Shown: positions 16,721 through 25,921 of the stretch, in pieces
Numbering within the stretch: the stretch's first letter is position 1
Layout of the letters: each line of letters begins with the position of its first letter
Origin: UBA10324 sp038326325
Lineage (GTDB): Bacteria; Bacteroidota; Bacteroidia; Chitinophagales; UBA10324
NCBI GenBank assembly: GCA_038326325.1
Contig: JBBQJW010000009.1
Span: forward strand, 74,914-138,913
DNA: 64,000 bases
Direction of reading: 5' to 3'
The notes under the pieces: generated by a model
Databases searched by the model: none
What the model was told of the DNA's origin: nothing
Seen by the model: only the letters and a program-made list of their open reading frames with translations
Position numbers and translations under genes: made by a program

Positions 16721-19201
16721 ATGAGTTTGAGTCCTTATTTCTACCTTATACCGTGCTTCGGAATTGTCGCGTTGATTTTTACAGCTATTAAATCCGCATG
16801 GGTTTCAAAACAAGACCCCGGCAACGAGCGCATGAAAGAAATTTCTACCTACATCGCCGAAGGTGCAATGGCATTCTTAAAGGCAGAATGGAAAATTCTC
16901 GGATACTTCGTTGTGATAGCTTCCATTCTCTTAGCTCTTCTTGGATATTCAAATCCTGATTCATCGCCATTGATTGCCGTTGCGTTTATTATCGGAGCGG
17001 TGTTCTCAGCAGTTGCCGGATATGTGGGTATGCGCATTGCTACAAAAGCAAATGTCCGCACTGCACACGCAGCACGCACAAGTTTAGCGAAAGCATTGAA
17101 TGTATCATTCACAGGTGGTTCTGTAATGGGAATGGGTGTAACAGGTATCGCGGTTCTTGGATTGGGTTCGTTGTTCATTGCATTCTACTACATGTTTGCA
17201 GAAGGAAATGGCGCAGCAGGATTGCAACGCGCACTCGAAGTATTGACCGGATTTTCTTTAGGTGCAGAAAGTATTGCACTCTTTGCCCGTGTGGGTGGAG
17301 GAATTTATACTAAAGCTGCCGATGTGGGAGCTGATTTAGTTGGAAAAGTAGAAGCCGGAATTCCTGAAGATGATCCTCGCAACCCTGCTACCATTGCTGA
17401 TAATGTGGGTGATAATGTGGGTGATGTTGCAGGTATGGGCGCTGATTTATTCGGAAGTTTTGTTGCAACAATTTTAGCAACAATGGTTCTTGGTCGTGAG
17501 ATAACTGTTACAGATAACTTTGGTGGACTTTCACCGATTCTTCTTCCGATGATGTTGTGTGGTGTTGGAATTTTATTTTCGATTATCGCCACATTCTTTG
17601 TAAGTATTTCTGCTAACAGCGAAAACAAAACTTCAATTGTTCAGAGTGCATTAAACAAAGGAAACTGGGGAGCAATTATACTTACCGCTATTGCAAGTTA
17701 TTTTTTAATCAACTGGTTGTTGCCTGATACACTTAATCTTCGCGGTCATGAGTTTACAAAAATGGGAGTGTTTGGTGCGGTGATTCTTGGTTTAGTGGTT
17801 GGAACTTTAATGAGTCTGATTACCGAGTATTATACTTCAATGGGAAAGCGCCCTGTGAATTCTATTGTTCGTCAATCATCAACAGGTCATGCGACAAATA
17901 TTATTGCAGGTCTTTCGGTGGGGATGGAGTCAACTGTTGCACCGATAATTGTGTTGGCTGCAGGAATTTATGGTTCATTTATGTTCGCTGGTTTATATGG
18001 TGTAGCGATCGCTGCTGCAGGAATGATGGCAACTACTGCAATGCAATTAGCGATTGATGCATTCGGACCAATTGCCGATAATGCTGGGGGTATTGCAGAG
18101 ATGAGTGAATTGGAGAAAGAAGTTCGTGAGAAAACAGATATTCTTGATGCAGTTGGAAACACTACCGCTGCAACCGGAAAAGGATTTGCAATTGCTTCTG
18201 CTGCTCTTACATCGCTTGCGCTTTTCGCAGCTTTTGTAGGAATTGCTGGCATCAGTAAAATTGATATTTATCAGGCAGATGTGCTTGCCGGATTATTTAT
18301 AGGTGCAATGATTCCTTTTATTTTTTCTTCCTTGGCAATTGCTGCTGTAGGACAAGCTGCTATGGCTATGGTAGAAGAAGTTCGCCGTCAGTTCCGTGAG
18401 ATTCCGGGAATTATGGAAGGAACAGGAAAACCTGAGTATGATAAATGCGTTGCAATTTCTACTCATGCTTCATTGCGTAAAATGATGGCGCCGGGTGCTA
18501 TTGCTATCACCGTTCCGATTATTGTTGGATTCACTTTTGGTGCTGAAGTTTTAGGCGGAATGTTAGCAGGTGTAACAGTATCGGGTGTTCTAATGGGAAT
18601 GTTCCAGTCAAATGCCGGTGGCGCGTGGGACAATGCAAAAAAGAGTTTTGAAAAAGGCGCAGTGATTAACGGTGAAACTTATTACAAGAAATCAGAACCA
18701 CATAAGGCATCTGTTACAGGTGATACAGTTGGAGATCCTTTTAAAGATACTTCCGGTCCGTCAATGAACATCTTGATTAAACTGATGTCAATTGTGAGTC
18801 TGGTTATAGCTCCATCTATTGGTCATCCATTTATTCATTCAAGTTTTTCAAGTGAAGGGAATGATGGTTGTAAAGAAAAAATGGAATGTTGCAATCACGG
18901 AATGATGAAAGGAGGATGCGAAGGAGAGGAGATGAACTGTAACGGGCACGAAAAAACGGGTTGCTGTAAAGATGGAATGGCAATGGATTCGATGCACTGC
19001 AAAGAAGGGATGATGGAACACTGCAAGGGCGAAGAGAAAAAAGATTGCTGTAAACCTGGTGGTTCAATGAGCGGAAGTGTTTGCTGCGACCAGTGTAAAG
19101 ACCATTGTAAATCTGATTGCTCTAATAACGGCAAGTGCCGCGAAGAAGGAAACAAAGGTTGCTGCAAGGATGGAAAGCTGGAGTGTAACAGTAAAAAATA
19201 A
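16721..19201 (+). CDS. hppA: Membrane-bound pyrophosphatase with C-terminal Cys-rich tail
   Basis: This 826-residue proton- or sodium-pumping pyrophosphatase couples PPi hydrolysis to ion export. Signatures include GGGIYTKAADVGADLVGKVE, DNVGDNVGDVAGMGADLF (Asp-rich PPi/Mg site) and VGNTTAATGKG. The Ala in GNTTAATGKG, where potassium-independent enzymes have Lys, indicates the K+-dependent subfamily. The core with about 16 membrane segments ends near residue 705. Residues 717-826 form an unusual tail with 20 Cys, many in CC pairs (ECC, GCC, DCC, VCC), plus His and Met, like a metal-binding metallothionein-type domain. Pyrophosphatase C-termini face away from the cytoplasm, so the tail should be periplasmic. 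Confidence 0.95.
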   Translation: MSLSPYFYLIPCFGIVALIFTAIKSAWVSKQDPGNERMKEISTYIAEGAMAFLKAEWKILGYFVVIASILLALLGYSNPDSSPLIAVAFIIGAVFSAVAGYVGMRIATKANVRTAHAARTSLAKALNVSFTGGSVMGMGVTGIAVLGLGSLFIAFYYMFAEGNGAAGLQRALEVLTGFSLGAESIALFARVGGGIYTKAADVGADLVGKVEAGIPEDDPRNPATIADNVGDNVGDVAGMGADLFGSFVATILATMVLGREITVTDNFGGLSPILLPMMLCGVGILFSIIATFFVSISANSENKTSIVQSALNKGNWGAIILTAIASYFLINWLLPDTLNLRGHEFTKMGVFGAVILGLVVGTLMSLITEYYTSMGKRPVNSIVRQSSTGHATNIIAGLSVGMESTVAPIIVLAAGIYGSFMFAGLYGVAIAAAGMMATTAMQLAIDAFGPIADNAGGIAEMSELEKEVREKTDILDAVGNTTAATGKGFAIASAALTSLALFAAFVGIAGISKIDIYQADVLAGLFIGAMIPFIFSSLAIAAVGQAAMAMVEEVRRQFREIPGIMEGTGKPEYDKCVAISTHASLRKMMAPGAIAITVPIIVGFTFGAEVLGGMLAGVTVSGVLMGMFQSNAGGAWDNAKKSFEKGAVINGETYYKKSEPHKASVTGDTVGDPFKDTSGPSMNILIKLMSIVSLVIAPSIGHPFIHSSFSSEGNDGCKEKMECCNHGMMKGGCEGEEMNCNGHEKTGCCKDGMAMDSMHCKEGMMEHCKGEEKKDCCKPGGSMSGSVCCDQCKDHCKSDCSNNGKCREEGNKGCCKDGKLECNSKK

Positions 19202-19220
19202 TTTCAGTTGGATAATAAAT

Positions 19221-19256
19221 TGAAAAGCCGCTCCGAAAGTTCGGGGCGGCTTTTTA
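19221..19256 (+). terminator. Rho-independent terminator of hppA
   Basis: A GC-rich stem (about 19223-19236 with 19241-19254, one wobble) is followed by TTTTT. It lies 20 bp after the hppA stop. Confidence 0.9.
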
Positions 19257-19296
19257 TTTAAGGACTGTTACACCTAAATATTTTTTAAAAAATCCG

Positions 19297-19917
19297 CTAT
19301 TCTTCCTTAAGATTAATTCCAACAACTAACCAGATAATCCATGTGAATGCAACGAAGATGGCAATGGTAAGCGGAAACCAAAATGCCGCGATGGCACAAA
19401 CAATATAAAGTGTAGCTGCATAATATCCTCTTTTGAGGTTTGTTCGCCCTATTTGCATCACTTTTTCAGTTGTCACTAACGGATTAGCCGGATTAAGTAC
19501 CGCCCTTGTCATAAGAATCCACGCAATTGATTGTAATCCGAAAACTGAACAATAAAGCACTACTGCCGGTGCAGCATGATCAGTTAAAATAAATTCACCT
19601 AATAAAGATGTAGGAAAAGGAATAAAAACCACTGATAAAAGCAATAACGAATTCGCATAAATAAAATGTGGTGATGTTTTATGCACGAACTTAAGAGCGG
19701 CATGATGGTTTACCCACGAAATGAAAATAACAATAAAGCTCAGCAGAAAAGCGAAAATGACTGGCGCAATGTTTTTCAGTGCAAGCCAAAGGTCATTGGT
19801 AGTATGAATATTTTCAGTTGAGGGAAGTTTAATATCAATAATCAGCAATGTAAGTGCAATCGCAAATACGCCATCGCAAAAAGCTTCAAGCCGTGTGTTA
19901 TAATTTGTAGTTGACAT
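19297..19917 (-). CDS. TMEM175-like (DUF1211) potassium channel family protein
   Basis: This 206-residue protein has six hydrophobic segments. The N-terminal NTRLEAFCDGVFAIALTLLIIDI is the TMEM175 signature, with FCDG in place of the usual FSDG. Bacterial members form tetrameric K+-leak channels with one six-helix repeat per chain, and this length fits. Cys in place of Ser in the pore signature is a minor variation. It is a single gene, convergent with hppA, and a REP-like element lies upstream. Confidence 0.85.
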   Translation of the reverse strand: MSTTNYNTRLEAFCDGVFAIALTLLIIDIKLPSTENIHTTNDLWLALKNIAPVIFAFLLSFIVIFISWVNHHAALKFVHKTSPHFIYANSLLLLSVVFIPFPTSLLGEFILTDHAAPAVVLYCSVFGLQSIAWILMTRAVLNPANPLVTTEKVMQIGRTNLKRGYYAATLYIVCAIAAFWFPLTIAIFVAFTWIIWLVVGINLKEE

Positions 19918-19983
19918 AATTTTGATGTGTTGAACAAAGAAAACTATTTTCCTTATTTGCGTTAACTGTTTGTGCTAACAACA

Positions 19984-20060
19984 AAGATTACAAATCTTAT
20001 TTTTTAATTGCGTGCGATTGCAACTGCGAAGCAATTATGAATCGCCCGCAACTCGTGGGC
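19984..20060 (+). repeat. REP-like structured element, copy A
   Basis: Bases 19984-20020 are identical over 37 nt to 21408-21444. The element contains AAGATT-ACA-AATCTT (a dyad), then TTGCGTGCGATT pairing with AATCGCCCGCAA (11 of 12) around an inner ATTGC/GCAAT hairpin. This makes a two-level hairpin typical of REP or small non-coding mobile elements. It lies between the TMEM175-like and NmrA-like genes. Confidence 0.7.
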
Positions 20061-20062
20061 TT

Positions 20063-20929
20063 TTAAAATCCAAATAAAACTTTCAGTCCTTCTTTTAGCG
20101 TTGCAGGTTTGCGACCTAATTTATTTTCCAAATCATTTGTTACAACTGCCTCTTGATTGTTTTTTATATCTGTTAAGAAACCACCCATTTTCATTATAAC
20201 TGCTTGAGGCATATTTCGCTGTTTCAATGTTTCCTCAAAAGCAGAAAGTTCAATAGGCGAATATTTTATTTCCTTTCCTGAGAGTTCGGATAACAATTTT
20301 GCCACATCAAAAAATGAATAGGTTTCATTGCTGGTAAACTGGTATGTTTTGTTTTCAAACGCATCATTCAATAAAACATTTGCCATTGCTTCGGCCTGGT
20401 TTGCTCTAAGTGTAAACGCAACTTTACCATCTGCTACAGGCAGAAAAATTCCTTTCTCCATTTGGTCTTTGTTTACAAAAAACTGCAGAAATTCCATATA
20501 CAAGCCGTTTTGAAAAATGGTATAGTTCAAGCCACTTTGCCTGATGTAATCTTCGGTATCAAAATGGTCTTGCATCAATTTGTTTTGCAGCGTAGTTCTG
20601 TCTCGCAATGCTCTGCTTGTGTAAGCAATGTTTTTAACACCCGATTTTTTAGCAACATCAACTACATTTTTATGCTCTTTCATACGGTCGCCTTGGTCGC
20701 CTGATGAAATCAGTAACACGGTGTCCACACCTGTCATTGCTTTTTCAATAGCATTAATGTCGTTGTAATCTCCCAAATAGGATTGAAATCCTTTTAACTG
20801 AAACTCCAATCGCTTTTCTTCTTTTCTTGTGATGATGGCAATTTGAGAAGCGGGTATTTTCTTCAACAAAGTAGTAACTACCGTGCTTCCCATGTGTCCT
20901 GTTGCTCCTGTTACTAATATTCTGTTCAT
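20063..20929 (-). CDS. NmrA-like NAD(P)-binding SDR protein
   Basis: This 288-residue atypical short-chain dehydrogenase has the N-terminal Rossmann motif ILVTGATGHMGSTVV (4-18), followed by IAIITRKEEKR (cofactor discrimination) and GVDTVLLISSGDQGDRMKEHKNVVDVAKKSGVKNIAYTSR. It resembles the NmrA/YtfG (quinone oxidoreductase 2-like) group, which reduces quinones or senses NADP(H) state. The gene and its small neighbour are bracketed by two identical 37-nt repeats in direct orientation, which hints at acquired DNA. Confidence 0.85.
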   Translation of the reverse strand: MNRILVTGATGHMGSTVVTTLLKKIPASQIAIITRKEEKRLEFQLKGFQSYLGDYNDINAIEKAMTGVDTVLLISSGDQGDRMKEHKNVVDVAKKSGVKNIAYTSRALRDRTTLQNKLMQDHFDTEDYIRQSGLNYTIFQNGLYMEFLQFFVNKDQMEKGIFLPVADGKVAFTLRANQAEAMANVLLNDAFENKTYQFTSNETYSFFDVAKLLSELSGKEIKYSPIELSAFEETLKQRNMPQAVIMKMGGFLTDIKNNQEAVVTNDLENKLGRKPATLKEGLKVLFGF

Positions 20930-21003
20930 GTATTTTATTTCTTGTTTAAAAAAAATTTAATTGAATAAATCGCCTGCACCTTATGTTGTCAACTATTTTC
21001 AGG

Positions 21004-21306
21004 TCAGGGAATGAGATAAATAGTTTTTACAATTAAGAGAATCGCAACAGTCAGAAAGCAGGTCGCAATAATTATTTTGTATTTGCTGTAGTAGGAAAAA
21101 AATGTCATTGAAAGAAGCGCCAAAGCTGTTACCAAAGCACCAATTAAAAACGGCTTAATTTCTAAAAGTGTTACGGCTGCTGGTGAATAATATTGTAACC
21201 TAAAGGGTTTGCTTATGCACCGAATCAATGCCAGAAAAATTATTATTGTGGCAAAACTTGACATTTTGTTTGTGTCCTTTACGAAAGATTTAATATTCAT
21301 TCTCAA
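21004..21306 (-). CDS. Small membrane protein, function unknown
   Basis: This is a frame of 100 residues (or 98 from the second ATG) with three hydrophobic segments: SSFATIIIFLALIRCI, FLIGALVTALALLSMTFF and IIIATCFLTVAILLIVKTIYLI. The regular membrane pattern supports a real gene, but no family is recognised. It is 74 bp from the NmrA-like gene on the same strand, between the two REP-like copies. The start overlaps nothing on the other strand, provided the large T9SS gene begins at 21545. Confidence 0.5.
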   Translation of the reverse strand: MRMNIKSFVKDTNKMSSFATIIIFLALIRCISKPFRLQYYSPAAVTLLEIKPFLIGALVTALALLSMTFFSYYSKYKIIIATCFLTVAILLIVKTIYLIP

Positions 21307-21407
21307 TTATTTTTTTCATTCTGTTGCAGCAGCTTCACTCCAACGGAGGAAGCTGCATAATAAAACACAACTTCCCTTTCAGGTGAATCTGTTGGGACTT
21401 AAGCAAC

Positions 21408-21466
21408 AAGATTACAAATCTTATTTTTTAATTGCGTGCGATTGTAAATTGCACGCAACTCGTGAG
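21408..21466 (+). repeat. REP-like structured element, copy B
   Basis: The first 37 nt are identical to copy A. The perfect inverted repeat TTGCGTGC (21432-21439) / GCACGCAA (21451-21458) gives a short hairpin. The CAACTCGTG block after the hairpin is also shared with copy A (20050-20058). It lies in the leader of the next gene. Confidence 0.7.
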
Positions 21467-21544
21467 TCTGCACGAAATATTTGTATTAAAGATTTACCTT
21501 GCAGGCGTGAAAGGAAAAAAATTACTCCCGAAAAATATTTAAAT

Positions 21545-24532
21545 GTGAAAACACTGAGAGTGCTTTTATTTTTTCTGCTCACAATTATTTGTGTTGAATG
21601 TGAAGCGCAGAGTTTAGCGCCGCCGAAAATCTGGGATAAAAGATTTGGGGGAATTGATTACGAAGCCCCTTCGGTATTTTGTCCGTTGGCTGACGGAACT
21701 TTTTTAGCAGGAGGATATAGCAGTTCAGGTATAAGCGGAGATAAAACACAGGCATCGCAGGGTAGTTATGATTACTGGGTAGTAAAAATTGACGCAGCAG
21801 GAAATAAAATATGGGATAAGAGATTTGGTGGAACCAACTTAGATTATCTGACTGATATTCTTGAACTAAGCAATGGGAAAATTTTATTACTTGGTTATTC
21901 GGATTCAAACATATCTGGCGATAAAACCCAAAACTCATTTGGTTCTTATGACTACTGGATAGTTGAAATTGACCAAAGCGGAAATAAAATATGGGATAAG
22001 CAATTTGGAGGAGGAGGCAGTGATGAAGCATTTCAGGCAGTAGAAACTCCCGATAATAAAATTGTGATTATAGGTTTATCCTATTCTTCTCCGGGCGGAA
22101 ATAAAACAGCTCCATATTATGGCTCAAGCGATGCATGGCTCATAAAAATTGACACACTTGGAAACCTTCTTTCACAGTTCACAATCGGAGGTACATCCTC
22201 TGAAGGATCATATGACGGATTAGGAATTGATATTTCTGATGACGGATTTATTTATTGCTCTTTTCAAACTGGAAGTTCAATCTCCGGAAATATCACAAGC
22301 AATTCATTTGGCGGGTATGATTATCTTGTTTGCAAATTAGACCTGTCATTAAATATTATCTGGCAAAAAAGATTCGGAGGCACCAGTTATGACTATAGTC
22401 CCCATATCGGGTGCGTTAAAAGTAAAATTGCTGTTTGCGGTTACAGCGAGTCCGGAATTTCAGGAAATAAAACGGTTGCAAACCATAATAACAGTCGTGA
22501 TTACTGGAGTGTTATTCTCGACAGTAACGGGAATTGTGTTTCACAAAGGGCGTATGGTGGAACCGCTACAGATGATTCACAGCAACAGGTTTTCATCACC
22601 AATGAAAATAATATTCTGGCAGCAGGCACTTCTTATTCACCAATAAGCGGCGACAAGACTCAGACAAACATGAACAGTGAACAGTCCTGGGTTATTTTAT
22701 TTGATACCCTTAATAATTTAATATGGGACAGAACCGTAATTGACAACAGCCATGATGAAATTGGTTACTGTTGTCAACTCGCAAACGGCTCCTATATTCT
22801 CGGGAATAATTCTTCTGGAAGTATAGGTGGCGATAAAACACAAAACTCATGGGGCGGCTATGATTATTTCATGATTTGCCTTGCAGCACCGCAGGCAGCA
22901 ATTGCAAATTTTTCTGCTCCGCAAAATGTGTGTGAAGGCACCTGCATTAATTTTTCTTTTACAGGAATATTGTATCCAGCCGGAACATTACAATGGAGTT
23001 TTCCGGGAGGCAACCCTGCAACAGATACAAGTCATACTCCGAATGTGTGTTACAGCACCCCAGGAGATTATGATGTGCAGGTGATAGCTACTAATGCGCT
23101 TGGCACTGATACTTTTTTTATTGCAAATTATATTCATGTGCTGCCAACCATAAATCCGGTGCTCAGTTACGCAGGTGGAATTTTAACATGTAATGCCGGA
23201 GCGCAGGGTGCAACCTTTCAGTGGTACTGGAACAATGGAATTTTAAATGGTGCTGTTGATTCAACTTACGCACCCGTTTATAACGGAACATATAAAGTGA
23301 TTGTAAATGCAGGAACACCTTGCCCTGATACTTTAACCTGGTTTGTAAGTAATCTGCCACCCATTATTCAAAGCATATTTACAAACATCACAACTTTGTG
23401 TTCCGGCACTTGCAGATACTTTACTGCTTCCGCTTACAACACTCCGGCAACTTATCAATGGATTTTTCAGGGAGGAACACCTGCAACTTCCATTGCGACT
23501 TCTCCTAATGTATGCTATACAAGTCCGGGAGATTATGATGTGACGCTCATAATGGTAAATGCTTACGGAAGCGATACAATTTTCTATAACAATTATGTGC
23601 ATGTGCTGAACACCACTTTTGTTTTGAATGCAAACATTTGCGCCGGAGATACTTTCAACCTGAACGGAAATTTGCTCACAGCTTCGGGTACATATAATAT
23701 TGACACACTCACAAGTTTCATGGGCTGCGACTCCTTTCTTAATCTGCAACTAACTGTGGTGAACGCAGGAACAAGTAACAGCAGCGCCGGAATTTGTGCA
23801 GGCGATACTTTTAATTTCTATGGTGCATCTCTCACCACCGCCGGAAATTATTCGCACATCATAAGCACCGGAATGGGATGCGATTCATTTATTAATCTAC
23901 AACTCACAGTCTTGAATGCTACCTCACACTCTCAGATTCAGAAACTATGCGATGGCGACAGTATTTTTTTACAGAGCGCGTGGCAAACCACTGCAGGCAC
24001 TTATCACGACACATTAGTGAATGCGCAGGGGTGCGACAGCATTCTTGCAGTAACTTTATTTGTTGATGCCTTAGGTGATTCTGTAATCGTACACGGCGAC
24101 ACACTCGCCGCGCAACAGAATGGATTAGCTTATCAGTGGTACAACTGCGACAGCAGTGCAAACATTCCAGGTGCTACTTCGCAATCTTATGTACCTACGC
24201 AAACAGGAAACTATGCCGTGTGGTTATCCGACCAGCAGGGCTGTTACAAATTATCTGCTTGCAATCTCATCACCATCATCAACGGAATAAATGATTTGCT
24301 GAGGAGCAACATCAGCATTTTTCCAAACCCCACCACAGGCGAATTGAATATTGCAGGCAATTCCATTATTGATAAAGTTGAAATCATTAACCTACTCGGC
24401 GAAATAATTTATTCCTCAACACCCAATAAAAAATCTTTTTCAATCCATATTGATTTCGACGGCATGTACTTCATCGCCATGAAAACTTCAAATCAAATCG
24501 TCACACGAAAACTGATTGTACAGAAGCGATAA
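21545..24532 (+). CDS. Large T9SS-exported protein with propeller repeats, PKD and Ig-like domains
   Basis: GTG at 21545 gives a protein of 995 residues with a clean signal peptide (MKTLRVLLFFLLTIICVECEAQS). The open frame extends further upstream to 21209, but that stretch runs through the REP-like element and has no signal, so it is left out. Domains in order are about seven repeats of the form IWDKRFGG...GSYDYWIVKID, two PKD-like domains (WSFPGGNPATD..., WIFQGGTPATS...), three Ig-like units of the form ICAGDTFNLNG...GCDSFLNLQLTVV, and a type A T9SS sorting domain from SIFPNPTTGELNI. The Ig-like units resemble those of the giant protein at the right edge. Confidence 0.85.
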   Translation: MKTLRVLLFFLLTIICVECEAQSLAPPKIWDKRFGGIDYEAPSVFCPLADGTFLAGGYSSSGISGDKTQASQGSYDYWVVKIDAAGNKIWDKRFGGTNLDYLTDILELSNGKILLLGYSDSNISGDKTQNSFGSYDYWIVEIDQSGNKIWDKQFGGGGSDEAFQAVETPDNKIVIIGLSYSSPGGNKTAPYYGSSDAWLIKIDTLGNLLSQFTIGGTSSEGSYDGLGIDISDDGFIYCSFQTGSSISGNITSNSFGGYDYLVCKLDLSLNIIWQKRFGGTSYDYSPHIGCVKSKIAVCGYSESGISGNKTVANHNNSRDYWSVILDSNGNCVSQRAYGGTATDDSQQQVFITNENNILAAGTSYSPISGDKTQTNMNSEQSWVILFDTLNNLIWDRTVIDNSHDEIGYCCQLANGSYILGNNSSGSIGGDKTQNSWGGYDYFMICLAAPQAAIANFSAPQNVCEGTCINFSFTGILYPAGTLQWSFPGGNPATDTSHTPNVCYSTPGDYDVQVIATNALGTDTFFIANYIHVLPTINPVLSYAGGILTCNAGAQGATFQWYWNNGILNGAVDSTYAPVYNGTYKVIVNAGTPCPDTLTWFVSNLPPIIQSIFTNITTLCSGTCRYFTASAYNTPATYQWIFQGGTPATSIATSPNVCYTSPGDYDVTLIMVNAYGSDTIFYNNYVHVLNTTFVLNANICAGDTFNLNGNLLTASGTYNIDTLTSFMGCDSFLNLQLTVVNAGTSNSSAGICAGDTFNFYGASLTTAGNYSHIISTGMGCDSFINLQLTVLNATSHSQIQKLCDGDSIFLQSAWQTTAGTYHDTLVNAQGCDSILAVTLFVDALGDSVIVHGDTLAAQQNGLAYQWYNCDSSANIPGATSQSYVPTQTGNYAVWLSDQQGCYKLSACNLITIINGINDLLRSNISIFPNPTTGELNIAGNSIIDKVEIINLLGEIIYSSTPNKKSFSIHIDFDGMYFIAMKTSNQIVTRKLIVQKR

Positions 24533-24577
24533 TTTTCGTCCCAACATTTTCATCTGAAAGAGAAGCTGTATTTTATT

Positions 24578-24600
24578 TTCTTCAACAGCAACAGCAAGCC
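24578..24600 (+). repeat. Short dispersed repeat TTCTTCAACAGCAACARCAA type, copy 1
   Basis: A 23-nt segment here recurs at 25974-25996 with two substitutions. Both copies are in the intergenic DNA of the orphan membrane-gene cluster. Confidence 0.5.
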
Positions 24601-24626
24601 CTTTCATTTTAAAATTTGCATTTATA

Positions 24627-25058
24627 TTATTGTTGTGTGCTCGTTCTTATCCTTACTCTAATCAGGCTCTTTAATATTTTGTCAATCGGAATTTTAGAAT
24701 AGATAGCAATAATTCCTGATACAAGAAACAAGATGGTCTTTAGAGGAATATAACTTACAGTGTGCCTCCAATAGACCAAACAAATTGCAGTTAAAACAAT
24801 TAATAGTGTCAAAGTCCATTTTCTTTTATTAAAAAATGCATCAATCAAGTTCATGGTTATTACAATAATCCCAAACATAATAATCGAAAATTTGAGAAAT
24901 GCTCCGAAGCCAACGGCTTCCGAAATTGTCATTGATGTTGGCTCATGAAATATTGTTCCAATTGTAAAACTTAAGTAAAAGACCAGATAATAGACAAATG
25001 TTTGAAACCCACTAGTGAATAAACTTATTAATATTCTTCTATTCATTTCTTGAGACAT
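24627..25058 (-). CDS. Orphan four-helix membrane protein
   Basis: This 143-residue protein has four hydrophobic segments (FQTFVYYLVFYLSF, FSIIMFGIIVITMNLI, LTLLIVLTAICLVYW, ILFLVSGIIAIYS) and a basic C-terminus (SLIRVRIRTSTQQ). No family is recognised. It lies in a stretch of short repeats and hypothetical genes with few TGTWACA words, so it may be recently acquired. A 43-nt repeat lies 98 bp upstream of its start. Confidence 0.6.
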   Translation of the reverse strand: MSQEMNRRILISLFTSGFQTFVYYLVFYLSFTIGTIFHEPTSMTISEAVGFGAFLKFSIIMFGIIVITMNLIDAFFNKRKWTLTLLIVLTAICLVYWRHTVSYIPLKTILFLVSGIIAIYSKIPIDKILKSLIRVRIRTSTQQ

Positions 25059-25155
25059 GAAATAATCTGGTCAGTTCAAAGATAGCATTACCGATTACAC
25101 ATCAGTTATAAATCAAGTTTACTCAAAAGTAATTTTATTTTTCAAAGGGCTTCAT

Positions 25156-25198
25156 CTCACAAATAAACTAAAATTTTATTGCGGCGATTGAGCGGTTG
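25156..25198 (+). repeat. 43-nt repeat, copy 1 (upstream of an orphan gene)
   Basis: This copy and 25922-25964 agree at 41 of 43 positions, both beginning CTCACAAATAAAC and ending GGCGATTGAGCGGTTG. The spacing is 766 bp. Each copy lies upstream of a minus-strand orphan membrane gene. Confidence 0.75.
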
Positions 25199-25241
25199 TG
25201 TTTTATGCTGAGGTGGATTTTGCGTTGGAGCGAATAATTTG

Positions 25242-25265
25242 ATTGTTGGTTAGGCGACCAACAAT
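25242..25265. repeat. Perfect 9-bp inverted repeat downstream of orphan gene
   Basis: ATTGTTGGT (25242-25250) and ACCAACAAT (25257-25265) flank a TAGGCG loop. It lies 9 bp beyond the stop of the 25275-25880 gene. It lacks a T run on that strand, so it is at best a weak terminator. Confidence 0.5.
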
Positions 25266-25274
25266 GGTGAAGTT

Positions 25275-25880
25275 TCACTTTATCAAGTCATTTTTAATAA
25301 TCCAAAGTTTGTTTCCTATCGTGTCGTAAAAATTTTTGTATCTCACTAAGTCGCCAAGTATTCTTTTATTTTGGATGTCCTGCTTTTTAATAACTGCAAA
25401 CTCATAGTATTCTTTGTCATCTCGACCCAATGAAATGTTTGAAAAAAATATAGTGTCATTTTTTACCTGATAATTTCCTTTAGTTTCTGTTACGCCAAAG
25501 CAGACGCTTCTTTCAACAAATTTGTTGTCCTCTTTAATTTTAAATGTTGTCAAACAGTCAGCCGCACCTTCTCGTTGAGCAACAAGAAGAACTTTACCCT
25601 CAAGAGTGTCAAAGCTTATAAGCCCTTTTGGATAAAAGAAAGTTAAAGTCAATACTAAAGTCAAAAGAGTAATTACAAAAATTTGCTTTCTGTCCGAAAA
25701 CTTTTCTCTGATAGCAAAAAATAGTTGTACAATTAATACGGCTGCAAGAACATAGTAAACAGTCAATAAAAAAATAAACGCAGGGAAAGCAAAAAGTCCG
25801 AGTTTATTCTCCCAAAAGTAATTCGTGTTTACTATCAGGAAGAATACGAGTGTCGTTATAATTAATACTTTTCGTTTCAC
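25275..25880 (-). CDS. Orphan membrane protein with C-terminal soluble domain
   Basis: This 201-residue protein has three N-terminal hydrophobic segments (IITTLVFFLIVNTNYF, FPAFIFLLTVYYVLAAVLIVQLFF, FVITLLTLVLTLTFFY) and a domain of about 100 residues beginning GKVLLVAQREGAADCLTTFKI, rich in beta strands. Such proteins of unknown function are frequent in Bacteroidota accessory DNA. It is flanked by the two 43-nt repeats and is not co-transcribed with a recognisable gene. Confidence 0.65.
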   Translation of the reverse strand: MKRKVLIITTLVFFLIVNTNYFWENKLGLFAFPAFIFLLTVYYVLAAVLIVQLFFAIREKFSDRKQIFVITLLTLVLTLTFFYPKGLISFDTLEGKVLLVAQREGAADCLTTFKIKEDNKFVERSVCFGVTETKGNYQVKNDTIFFSNISLGRDDKEYYEFAVIKKQDIQNKRILGDLVRYKNFYDTIGNKLWIIKNDLIK

Positions 25881-25921
25881 AATTTATTTTCGCTCTTGTT
25901 GATGTTACACACTTTCATTCT

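Noticed and set aside
17305..17628. Antisense frames in hppA, gyrA and the giant gene
   Set aside because: They are shadows of strongly coding frames on the other strand, with low-complexity translations and no motifs.
21209..21544. N-terminal extension of the large T9SS protein
   Set aside because: The extension crosses the REP-like element and lacks a signal peptide. A GTG at 21545 opens a clean signal peptide.
25242..25265. Integron attC site
   Set aside because: GTTAGGC matches one half-core, but no RYYYAAC partner lies at the right distance and no integron integrase is visible.
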